From Deltaproteobacteria bacterium (GTDB lineage: Bacteria > Acidobacteriota > Thermoanaerobaculia > Multivoradales > JAHZIX01), in contig JAHZIX010000017.1 of the NCBI GenBank assembly GCA_022601195.1, forward strand, positions 124,001 through 188,000: a DNA stretch of 64,000 bases, read 5' to 3'. The notes beneath the pieces are model-generated. The model saw nothing but the letters and a program-made list of their open reading frames with translations. It was not told the DNA's origin and made no database searches. Position 1 is the first letter of the stretch, and each line of letters begins with the position of its first letter. Both the position numbers and the translations under genes were made by a program. Shown here one piece after another: positions 54,557-62,217 of the stretch.

Positions 54557-56244
54557 CCCCGTCTCGAGAGCCCGGATCGAAAGGGCTAAGACAGACGGCA
54601 AAAGCGCCGAAGAGAAAGTGGTTCGAGCAGTGGGTAGGCCGCCTAGAGGCGGAGCTCAACGGCCTCGAAGGCCCCTTGGTGCAAATTTGGGCCTGGCCCG
54701 GAAGTGGGAAGCGCGCCCTCTTGGCGGAGCTCGTTACGCGAGGCGGGATGGAGATTCCCCCGGTGGCCCTGAGAGATGCGGGACTCCTGCGACGAGTCGC
54801 CCGGGAAGCGCGTCAGAGGGAGTGTCCCTGGCTCTTGTGTCGGCAGTGGCCTCACGCCGCAGATCCGGTGGTACCCGGTCCGATTCTCGATGAGCTGACC
54901 GGCCGGCCCTTATTAGTTTTCAGCTCTCACCTTCGTCGTCCTCTAGACAGCAGCTCCTCCTCGACTCTCGAGCCTCGGTCCCTCTTGTTGGAGAGCAGCG
55001 AAGTCGCTGGTTTGTGGCATGAGTTGACCGGAGAAAGGCCGGCCCCGGCTCAGGTGAGCGGCCTGATCGAGGTTTGCCATGGTTGGCTCCAACCTCTTCG
55101 GTTAGCGGCGGTGGCGACTTCCCGGGGGCACCAAGTCTCGGCCGATCCCGCTTCGTGGTTGGCTTTGCCGGAGATGGTGGAGTTCCTTCGTCAAGAGGTT
55201 TTTGATGGAATTCCCCTCGGAACCGTGGAACCCGATGGTTTTCTGAAAGGGGAGCTGCGGGCCCGAGGAATGGCTGTTTTCGACCCTGCTTCGAAAGTCT
55301 ATCGGGAACCGAAGTTGGTCGGAGCCTTTTTCCAACTACCTAGGGAGGTCCTGCGCAGGGATAGGCCGGAAGCTGTACCTCCTTCCGTCCCTCCAGGAAC
55401 CAGTCTTGAGGAAGATAGCGAGGGGGGAGGCACCGGCCCGACCTTTGAAGTCCGGCTTTTCGGCACTCCTTTGGTCACTCGCCTGCCTAGTGCGTCGAGA
55501 GGGGCCGAGACGGGGGATTCCCTTGGCACCAACCTGGGTGAGGCCTCGCCAGTGGAAATCCGCTGGCAACTTCGTAGGGCTTTCAAGATCTTTGCGTTTC
55601 TTGCTAGCTGTAAGGGATATCAAGCGGTACGAGAGGATCTCATCGAAGCGGTCTTCCCCGACGAGGATCCAGCGTCCATCAAACGTAACTTCCATCCCAC
55701 CTTGAGCTACCTAAGGCGCAATCTACTAGGGGGCTCCGGTACTCCTCGAGTTGTTGAACATCGCCATGGCACCTATCGCTTGAATCCGAAAGTCGTTTGG
55801 AATATTGACTCTGAACGGTTCGAAGACCTGGCGACGAAGGCGGCTCAGAAGAAGTCGGCGGGAGAGCTCGAAACCTGTGCCGTCCTGGCGCGACAGGCTT
55901 GGGGGCTGTACCGTGGACCGTTCCTCCACGGAATCTATGATTCCTGGGCGGTAGAACGGCGAGAAAGTTTGCAGCGCAGCTACCTTCGCCTGCTGAGAGA
56001 TCTGGGAGAAGCCTCTGAAGCTTTGGGACGTCTGACGGAAGCCCTGGATGCCTATCGAGCGGTGTTGGTGGAAGACCCTCTCCAGGAGGGACTGCAGGTC
56101 GCCACCATGGGAATTTATGCAGCTCTCGGTCGTCGAGATCTCGTGCGTCGGCAATATGATCGCCTCAACGGTCTCCTGATGGAAGAGTTGGGGGTGGAGC
56201 CTTTGGCCAGCACCACCGCTGAGTATCACCGCCTTATGGGGTAG
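54553..56244 (+). CDS. Transcriptional regulator with degenerate P-loop, OmpR-type wHTH and BTAD
   Basis: 563 residues, GTG start overlapping the udg stop. The N-terminal part has a P-loop-like IWAWPGSGKRALLAELV in which the Ser/Thr of Walker A is Arg, followed by a region resembling the shrunken ATPase of MalT/SARP-type regulators. From about residue 295 a winged helix begins (FEVRLFGTPLV...RRAFKIFAFLASCKGYQAVREDLIEAVFPDEDPASIKRNFHPTLSYLRRNL), then a bacterial transcriptional activator domain (about 430-560; ...AWGLYRGPFLHGIYDSWAVERRESLQRSYLRLL...). Probably activates nearby surface-polysaccharide genes; the target is unknown. Confidence 0.8.
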   Translation: MTPSREPGSKGLRQTAKAPKRKWFEQWVGRLEAELNGLEGPLVQIWAWPGSGKRALLAELVTRGGMEIPPVALRDAGLLRRVAREARQRECPWLLCRQWPHAADPVVPGPILDELTGRPLLVFSSHLRRPLDSSSSSTLEPRSLLLESSEVAGLWHELTGERPAPAQVSGLIEVCHGWLQPLRLAAVATSRGHQVSADPASWLALPEMVEFLRQEVFDGIPLGTVEPDGFLKGELRARGMAVFDPASKVYREPKLVGAFFQLPREVLRRDRPEAVPPSVPPGTSLEEDSEGGGTGPTFEVRLFGTPLVTRLPSASRGAETGDSLGTNLGEASPVEIRWQLRRAFKIFAFLASCKGYQAVREDLIEAVFPDEDPASIKRNFHPTLSYLRRNLLGGSGTPRVVEHRHGTYRLNPKVVWNIDSERFEDLATKAAQKKSAGELETCAVLARQAWGLYRGPFLHGIYDSWAVERRESLQRSYLRLLRDLGEASEALGRLTEALDAYRAVLVEDPLQEGLQVATMGIYAALGRRDLVRRQYDRLNGLLMEELGVEPLASTTAEYHRLMG

Positions 56245-56306
56245 AATCCGGCCCGCAGCCTGATCCAAAACTCGACGCTTTTCTGACGCACCGGTAGAAT
56301 CCCCTC

Positions 56307-57338
56307 GTGAGCACCACTCCCGCCCCTGCCATCGCCATCGACGACCCAGGCGTCTCCGCACCGGCATCCCGTCGCCAAGGTGACGACGCTGCACAGACAT
56401 CCGCGGCTCTGGATGTAAGCGTGCTCGTACCAGTCCTCGACGAAGAGGAAACGGTGGAGGAATTGTCCCGCCAGGTTGCCGAAGTTTTGGACGGAATGGG
56501 ACTCTCCTTCGAGTTGATTTTCGTCGATGATGGTTCCCGAGACGCAACGCCCCAACGGGTCAAAGCGGCTCGAGAAAAGGATCCGCGAGTCAAATTGGTA
56601 TGGCTGCGGCGAAACTTCGGCAAAGCGGCTGCTCTGTCGGCCGGCTTCGACTTTTGCAAAGGGCGGGTGGTCATCACCATGGACGGGGATCTTCAGGACG
56701 ATCCGAAGGAGATTCCCCGTTTCCTCGAAGCTCTCGAGGAAGGAGATCTAGATCTAGTCTCCGGCTGGAAGCGCCGACGCCAAGATCCCATCTCCAAAAC
56801 CTGGCCTTCAAAGCTCTTCAACCGCGTCACGAGACTACTGGCGCAGGTGGATCTGCACGATTTCAATTGCGGTTTCAAGGCCTACCGACGCGAAGTGCTG
56901 GAGCAGATAGATATCTACGGTGAGCTGCATCGCTATATTCCGGTATTGGCGAGCCGTCGAGGCTTCCGAGTCGGGGAAATCCAGGTGGAGCATCACCCCC
57001 GCCGCCATGGCATCTCCAAATATGGCTGGGATCGGTTCTACAAGGGGCTGCTGGATCTCATCACGGTTCTCTTCATTACCAAATACACCCGTCGACCCCT
57101 GCATTTGTTTGGCGCCATCGGGTTACTTTTCCTGGGCAGCGGACTGGGGATCAATTCCTATCTGGCCATCCGCTGGATAGGGGGAGCCTCCCTGTCGAAC
57201 CGCCCCTTGTTGCTGGCGGGGGTCTTGCTGATGTTGATGGGGATTCAGGTGCTGACAACGGGATTACTGGGCGAAATGATCACCTTCAAGAACTTCCGCA
57301 GCTCCGATTCCTACTCGATCAAAGAAAGCTCGGAGTAA
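56307..57338 (+). CDS. Glycosyltransferase family 2, polyprenyl-phosphate type
   Basis: 343 residues, GTG start. After a 35-residue disordered N-terminus comes DVSVLVPVLDEEETVEELSRQVAEVL, the DDGSRD nucleotide-sugar site, RRNFGKAAALSAGFDF, the catalytic-region DGDLQDDPKEIPRFL, and the VEHHPRRHGISKYGWDRFYKGLLDL acceptor motif. Two C-terminal membrane helices (about 265-288 and 303-325). The pattern matches DPM1/ArnC/GtrB-like enzymes that load a sugar onto undecaprenyl phosphate. Followed at once by a GT4 gene. Confidence 0.9.
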   Translation: MSTTPAPAIAIDDPGVSAPASRRQGDDAAQTSAALDVSVLVPVLDEEETVEELSRQVAEVLDGMGLSFELIFVDDGSRDATPQRVKAAREKDPRVKLVWLRRNFGKAAALSAGFDFCKGRVVITMDGDLQDDPKEIPRFLEALEEGDLDLVSGWKRRRQDPISKTWPSKLFNRVTRLLAQVDLHDFNCGFKAYRREVLEQIDIYGELHRYIPVLASRRGFRVGEIQVEHHPRRHGISKYGWDRFYKGLLDLITVLFITKYTRRPLHLFGAIGLLFLGSGLGINSYLAIRWIGGASLSNRPLLLAGVLLMLMGIQVLTTGLLGEMITFKNFRSSDSYSIKESSE

Positions 57339-57342
57339 CAAC

Positions 57343-58566
57343 CTGCGTCTCCTCTTTCTCACCCAAACCTATCCACGCTTCGATGGGGATACCTCCGGCC
57401 CCTTTATCCGAGACCTTGCCCAAGGCTTGGTGCGCGGTGGCCACGAGGTCACCGTCTTGGCTCCCCACGCACCGGAAGTCGCTAGCCAATGGGACGATGG
57501 CGGAGTAGAGGTCCAGACCTTCCGTTATGCGCCGGAGCGTTTCGAGCTCCTAGGCTATAGCCGTAGCCTCGAGCGGGACGAGACCATGAAAAAGGGGGCT
57601 GCTGTGGTGGCTCCCCTCTATGCCTGGCAAGGTCGACGGGCAGCGCGGGCACTTCTTCGAAGTCGATCCTTCGACCTGATGCAAGCTCATTGGGTGGTCC
57701 CCAACGCGTTGGTGGCGGCGCCTCTGGCGAGGCGAGTCCCCATGGCCGTCGGGCTTCACGGCAGCGATGTCTTTCTCGCCGAAAAGCCTTGGTTGCGATC
57801 GTTCGTGAAGAGGGCTCTCGATCACACTTCGGTGCTTACCGGTTGCTCTCCGGAACTGGTGGATAGGGTTTGTGCGGTCGGGTTCCCCGCTGAACGCTCG
57901 CGAGTCATCCCCTATGGGGTCGACACGGAGGTGTTCTATCCGGACCGCAGCCAGGGAGAAGGTTGGCGGAAGCGTTTGGGGATCCCAAGCCAGGCACCGA
58001 TGATCCTTTCCGTTGGCCGCATGGCGACCAAGAAGGGATATCAGTTTCTCATGCCCGTTCTGGAGAGGCTGTTCTCGGCCCACCCCGAGGCTCATTTGGT
58101 GTTGGCGGGAGGAGGGGATCGCCTGGCAGAGTTTCAAGCTGCGGCGGCACCGTGGCGAGACCAAGTTCATTTCCCGGGAGCGGTCTACCGAGATACTCTG
58201 CCGGATCTGTACCGGGCGGCAGATCTCTTCGTATTGCCGGCGGTTCACGACCCCAAGGGAAACGTGGACGGGCTTCCCAACGTCATTCTCGAGGCCATGG
58301 CGAGCGGATTACCGGTGGTGGCATCGGAGATTTCCGGAATTCCCCTCGCCGTCGCGCCGGAGGAGACCGGTTTGCTGGTCCCGGAGCAGAATTCGGAGCA
58401 GTTGTTGGCGGCCCTCAGTAGAGCTCTCGATCTGCCGACGGAAGTTCGCCGACAATGGGGAACGAGAGCTCGCAAGAGGACAGAAACGGAACTGAATTGG
58501 GACGCCATAGCCGTCCGATACCGCCAAGCCTACGAGCTGGCCCTGGGAGATAGGAAAGATGGTTGA
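57343..58566 (+). CDS. Glycosyltransferase family 4 with probable CTG start
   Basis: 407 residues if CTG 57343 is the start. No ATG/GTG/TTG stands in this frame before TTG 57427, yet from 57343 it encodes the family's first strand, LRLLFLTQTYPRFDGDTSGPFIRDLAQGL, needed for the GT-B fold. GGAG (57332-57335) lies 7 nt upstream and the previous stop 5 nt upstream. The C-terminal half has ILSVGRMATKKGYQFL, LVLAGGGDRLAEFQ, FPGAVYRDTLPDLYRAADLFVLPAVHDPKGNVDGLPNVILEAMASGLPVVA. Likely surface-polysaccharide synthesis together with the GT2 enzyme. Confidence 0.85.
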   Translation: MRLLFLTQTYPRFDGDTSGPFIRDLAQGLVRGGHEVTVLAPHAPEVASQWDDGGVEVQTFRYAPERFELLGYSRSLERDETMKKGAAVVAPLYAWQGRRAARALLRSRSFDLMQAHWVVPNALVAAPLARRVPMAVGLHGSDVFLAEKPWLRSFVKRALDHTSVLTGCSPELVDRVCAVGFPAERSRVIPYGVDTEVFYPDRSQGEGWRKRLGIPSQAPMILSVGRMATKKGYQFLMPVLERLFSAHPEAHLVLAGGGDRLAEFQAAAAPWRDQVHFPGAVYRDTLPDLYRAADLFVLPAVHDPKGNVDGLPNVILEAMASGLPVVASEISGIPLAVAPEETGLLVPEQNSEQLLAALSRALDLPTEVRRQWGTRARKRTETELNWDAIAVRYRQAYELALGDRKDG

Positions 58567-59716
58567 TAGCAAAGGGGATCGTTGGGCGAAGGAGTTGATT
58601 TGCTCGAAAACCGACGAGAAGGCACCCTTGGATGAAGCCACTTTTCTTTCTGCCGCGGGAGCTCCTTGGCTGGTGGACTACGACTTAGATCCGGAGAAAG
58701 GCCAAGACTTCCGGCGGCGACTCTTGGTCCGGCCCTGGACTCTGTGGCGGTATCGGGAGCTTCTGCCCATCGCTGACTTTAGAAACCGCATCGATCTTGG
58801 GGAAGGGGGCACGCCTCTGGTCCGTCTTAGGCGCACAGCCCCGCCTGGAGTTCGAGTGTTGATCAAGGAGGAAGGGGGAAATCCCACTGGTTCCTTCAAA
58901 GATCGCGGCCTGTCCATGGCAGTGAATCGGGCGAAGGAACTGGGGGCAGAGGGAGTCGAGTTAGCGAGTGCGGGTAACGCAGCTCTGGCCTTGACCGCTT
59001 ACGCCGCAGCAGGTGGGTTGAAGTGTCGAGTCGCCATGCCAGAAGACACACCAGCCTCGATTCTTCAGCGCTGCCGCGCCATGGGAGCCGAGGTGCTGAC
59101 GTCTCCCGGTACTCTGGTGGATGCTGCCGGTCGGCTCAAGGAGTTTGATGACGGCTATTGGAATCTCTCCACCCTCAAAGAGCCCTATCGGGCCGAGGGA
59201 AAGAAGACCATGGGGCTGGAGCTCGCTGAACAGTTGGGGTGGCGGCTACCGGACTGGATTCTCTATCCCACCGGCGGCGGCACGGGCATCGTTGGTATGC
59301 ACAAGGCTTTCGCCGAGTTGGAGACCCTCGGCCTCATTGGTTCTCACCGCCCTCGATTCGCCGTGGTCCAGATGGCCGGCTGTGCCCCCATGGTGAAGGC
59401 CTTTGAAGAGGGCAAAGAGAGTGCGGACCCTTGGCAGAATGCTCAGACTCGGGTTTGGGGCCTGCGAGTGCCCCAGGCCATAGGCGATTTTCTGATTCTC
59501 CGGGCTCTTCGAGAGACCGGTGGAACCGCCCTGGCGATCGAGGAAGAGAGACTCCTAGAGGTTTTGGTGCGGATGGCCCGAGAAGAAGGTTTGCGTTTGG
59601 GCCCGGAGGGCGCCGCTTGCGTCGCCGCGATGGAGGACCTCGCGGCACGAGGCGACCTCGAGCCGGGCCAGACGGTGGTGATCTTCCAGACCGGAAACCC
59701 AGATAACTATCTTTGA
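58559..59716 (+). CDS. thrC: Threonine synthase-like PLP enzyme
   Basis: 385 residues. Fold-type II PLP enzyme. The PLP lysine is in GNPTGSFKDRGLSMAVNRAKELG; the phosphate loop is the Gly-rich PTGGGTGIVGMHKAF; GEGGTPLVRL and the ASAGNAALALTAYAAAGGLKCRVAMPEDTPASILQRCRAMGAEV pattern match threonine synthase (phosphohomoserine to threonine). A related PLP enzyme remains possible. Overlaps the GT4 gene by 8 bp, an unusual neighbour for an amino-acid enzyme. Confidence 0.85.
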   Translation: MVDSKGDRWAKELICSKTDEKAPLDEATFLSAAGAPWLVDYDLDPEKGQDFRRRLLVRPWTLWRYRELLPIADFRNRIDLGEGGTPLVRLRRTAPPGVRVLIKEEGGNPTGSFKDRGLSMAVNRAKELGAEGVELASAGNAALALTAYAAAGGLKCRVAMPEDTPASILQRCRAMGAEVLTSPGTLVDAAGRLKEFDDGYWNLSTLKEPYRAEGKKTMGLELAEQLGWRLPDWILYPTGGGTGIVGMHKAFAELETLGLIGSHRPRFAVVQMAGCAPMVKAFEEGKESADPWQNAQTRVWGLRVPQAIGDFLILRALRETGGTALAIEEERLLEVLVRMAREEGLRLGPEGAACVAAMEDLAARGDLEPGQTVVIFQTGNPDNYL

Positions 59717-59717
59717 T

Positions 59718-59754
59718 CTCGCCAGGCGGCTCCTGGGAGAGGGCGAGGATTTTT
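59718..59754 (+). terminator. Rho-independent terminator after the threonine synthase gene
   Basis: CTCGCC (59718-59723) pairs with GGCGAG (59742-59747), followed directly by GA and then TTTTT (59750-59754). It closes the udg-to-thrC transcript. Confidence 0.6.
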
Positions 59755-59962
59755 GGATCTACTCGTGCACTTTTCTAGTTTCTCCCCGCCAAGGGTCCGA
59801 CCAAGGCAACCAGCAAATCTCGGCATCGCTCGAGGATCTCCAGTCCCAGAACCGTCGAGTAGAGTGGGGTAGAGGCCTCACCTCAGCTCAGATAGATCAG
59901 GCCACCGGCCTCACCCTAGGGGTATACCTTGATGGGGGCACAAAAGCTCGGCTGCGAGAAAA
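59755..59962. other. Spacer before the 60-kb gene promoter
   Basis: No gene or clear RNA structure is seen between the terminator and the promoter at 59963. Confidence 0.5.
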
Positions 59963-59991
59963 TTGAGGTAGAAGTTCGTTGCGCATATACT
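59963..59991 (+). promoter_or_regulatory. Promoter of the Cys-rich exported protein gene
   Basis: -35 TTGAGG (59963-59968), a 17-nt spacer and -10 TATACT (59986-59991). The leader is about 126 nt, ending in AAGGAG before the ATG at 60124. Confidence 0.7.
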
Positions 59992-60123
59992 GCTCCTTAT
60001 GTTCATAGAAAGATGACCTGGGCACGAACAATCTAGTTTGGGTTATGGGTTAGATGTCGGTTGTGATGTCGAAACCCTGGATTCCGTGCCTCACTGACCT
60101 CCACCCGTGGAAGGAGACTTCCT

Positions 60124-62157
60124 ATGTCTTTCCAAGCGATCAGGAACACATTGGCTCTGACTCTATTCGTGACCAGCTTTGTCGCTGCCTTTGGGGCAGC
60201 TGCAAATGATCAGAGCTGTCAGCCCTACGACCCTGAGGACAAGGTTTGTGAAGGCTACGACCGCAAGCACACCGTCAGGGCCCTTGGCGGCCCTAGTGCC
60301 TTCCATAGCGAGCCGGCGGAGGTTTGGCAGGGTGACCTCAAGGTAGATTGTGGGACACTCGACAACCTGCTCGACAAGATGCATGGAGTGGATTCTGAGA
60401 CGAACCTCCGGGGGGAGCTCGAGGCCATCTTAGAGAAGCAGGGATTGGCCCGCTGGGCGCCGAACCTCTGGAGCGCTATCAAGAATTGTGCTCGTGAGGG
60501 AGCCGTGAGAAGGGACCCTATCGACAGCGAGTGCGTCGATGAGATCGAGAGTGGGTGCGCCAACAAAGTCGACGGCGGGTGCCTCGACAATATCGATCAG
60601 GACACCGTTGATTCCCTCCTGATCAAGAAGGGCTGCAAGCTCGACTGGATGACCTTCCGCAAGGCTAGCGGACCAGCGATCCTTGGAAAGGTCTTGGACG
60701 AATCCGGAAACGTCCCCGAGGGATCCATCGGATTGTGCTTCGAGAACAAGAAAGGGAATGAACAGTACGCCTCCTCCGAGAAGTGTCTTCCCCATTCCGC
60801 CTTCAGAATCACCGTGAGAGAACCTGTCGAGAACGTCTGCAAGACGGCAGAGGTACCACCAAAGTGCTCCTTGAGAGTCGTGGAAGAAGCCACTTGTGGT
60901 GGTCCGATCCGTTTGGAAGCCTCGCCAGGAGCCACGGTGGAAATGATCAAGCCCGTCCGTAAGCAGTTGACCGGAGGAAAACTCAACTCTGAGGGGCAGC
61001 TCATCTTCCTCTACCCGGGACCCGACGACGGACCTCTCGAGCAGGACAAGACCTACGAGTTTGTAGCGACTGTCCAGGGGGAGGCTCCTCAGGCTGGGCG
61101 GCACTCAGCCAACTATCACACGTTCGTAATTCCACAGGACTGCCTCAACCTGGCCTACGGTGGATTCGAGCCGCACTTCACGCCCTGTCAGCCACCGAGA
61201 AGTACTTGCTCCACGTCGATCACGGTACCGAAATGCGAGCCGTCTATCTCGGTCAGAGCCGAGTCGACGGGGGCCGGCTGCAAAAAGTGCTTCGAGGTAG
61301 AAGTTGTTTCGGAAGACGATCCTCCGGTCACTCTCTTGGACTCCATGGTGAAATTCGTTGACGAGAGTGGCAATGAAGTCGTCGCACGGAGCTGCACCGA
61401 CGGTTCCGAGGTCCGCGAGCTAACCGAGCCAGGAAAGATCTCTTTCCGGAAACCTGGGGAATATACGCTGAAGGCTACCGCCAAAGGGTGCTGCCAAGAG
61501 TCGTCGCCGTCTTCCGACGGGAGTTGCCCGAGCCACTGCATCGGTGGAGCCAATGCGGAAACGAAGGTGACTGTCGAGAAGCCGGGCTGGACAGCGCGCT
61601 TTTTCGGCCTGAGGTTCGATCCGGATGACGGACCACTGAGGACGAGCTCGATTCGGCCAGATGGTGTTTCCGAGCGCTCGAAGTTACATCTGGGAACTGC
61701 CGTGGGAGGCGGTGCTGAGATTGAGCACCACTTCAGCAGATGTATCGGCCTGGCGGCGAGCGCCCTCTACGGGGCTCTGGGCACGGAGCTGTTCTTCGAC
61801 CTCGACAACGAGTGGGAGGCGGCCGACGACGACTCCAGCTTCCTCGCTTTCTTGATTGGTCCCAACTTCCACCTGACGCCCTCGAAGAAATTCGATTTGT
61901 ACATCGGGCCTTTCATCGGCTTGGCCGACCTCGGTAGCACTTCCTATCGCGTACTTGGTGAGACGCAGCGGCGGAATCTGGATGCGGGCACGGTGTTCGG
62001 CGGCCAAATCGGCCTCGACATTCCGTTCGGTCAAGGAGATTGGGGGGTTCACTTCGGCGCCCGCTACATGGATCTGAACATCGAGATCGACGAGGGTGGT
62101 CCTGAAATATCCGCTGATCCGCTGGGAATCGAATTTGGGTTCGCCTACAGGTTCTAG
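60124..62157 (+). CDS. Large Cys-rich exported protein with C-terminal outer-membrane beta-barrel
   Basis: 677 residues, no named family recognised. Signal peptide MSFQAIRNTLALTLFVTSFVAAFGAAA, likely cut before NDQSC. Residues 30-490 contain 24 Cys, many in CxxxxxxC-like spacing (e.g. SECVDEIESGCANKVDGGCLDN). About 210-480 looks like Ig-like beta domains (GTVEMI...YEFVATVQGE, GEYTLKATAKGCCQE). From about residue 515 alternating strands (LHLGTAVGGGAEIEHHF, FDLYIGPFIGLADLG, DWGVHFGARYMDLNIEI) end in GIEFGFAYRF, with the terminal Phe of outer-membrane barrels (OmpA/OmpW size). Single-gene unit with its own promoter. Confidence 0.75.
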   Translation: MSFQAIRNTLALTLFVTSFVAAFGAAANDQSCQPYDPEDKVCEGYDRKHTVRALGGPSAFHSEPAEVWQGDLKVDCGTLDNLLDKMHGVDSETNLRGELEAILEKQGLARWAPNLWSAIKNCAREGAVRRDPIDSECVDEIESGCANKVDGGCLDNIDQDTVDSLLIKKGCKLDWMTFRKASGPAILGKVLDESGNVPEGSIGLCFENKKGNEQYASSEKCLPHSAFRITVREPVENVCKTAEVPPKCSLRVVEEATCGGPIRLEASPGATVEMIKPVRKQLTGGKLNSEGQLIFLYPGPDDGPLEQDKTYEFVATVQGEAPQAGRHSANYHTFVIPQDCLNLAYGGFEPHFTPCQPPRSTCSTSITVPKCEPSISVRAESTGAGCKKCFEVEVVSEDDPPVTLLDSMVKFVDESGNEVVARSCTDGSEVRELTEPGKISFRKPGEYTLKATAKGCCQESSPSSDGSCPSHCIGGANAETKVTVEKPGWTARFFGLRFDPDDGPLRTSSIRPDGVSERSKLHLGTAVGGGAEIEHHFSRCIGLAASALYGALGTELFFDLDNEWEAADDDSSFLAFLIGPNFHLTPSKKFDLYIGPFIGLADLGSTSYRVLGETQRRNLDAGTVFGGQIGLDIPFGQGDWGVHFGARYMDLNIEIDEGGPEISADPLGIEFGFAYRF

Positions 62158-62166
62158 TTAGCGAAG

Positions 62167-62188
62167 AACCCGCATGGGGCGGCGGGTT
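62167..62188. terminator. Hairpin at the convergent gene ends
   Basis: AACCCGC (62167-62173) pairs with GCGGGTT (62182-62188) around an 8-nt loop, 10 bp after the stop of the exported protein. No strong U-run on the plus strand. Confidence 0.45.
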
Positions 62189-62197
62189 ACCCTAGAC

Positions 62198-62217
62198 GGC
62201 CTCTCCTAGGAGAGGCC
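62198..62217. repeat. Perfect 20-bp palindrome at the end of the FHA/Fis regulator gene
   Basis: Arms GGCCTCTCCT/AGGAGAGGCC with no spacer. It covers the last codons and stop (62206-62208) of the minus-strand gene and probably serves as a transcript-end hairpin for both converging genes. Confidence 0.5.
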
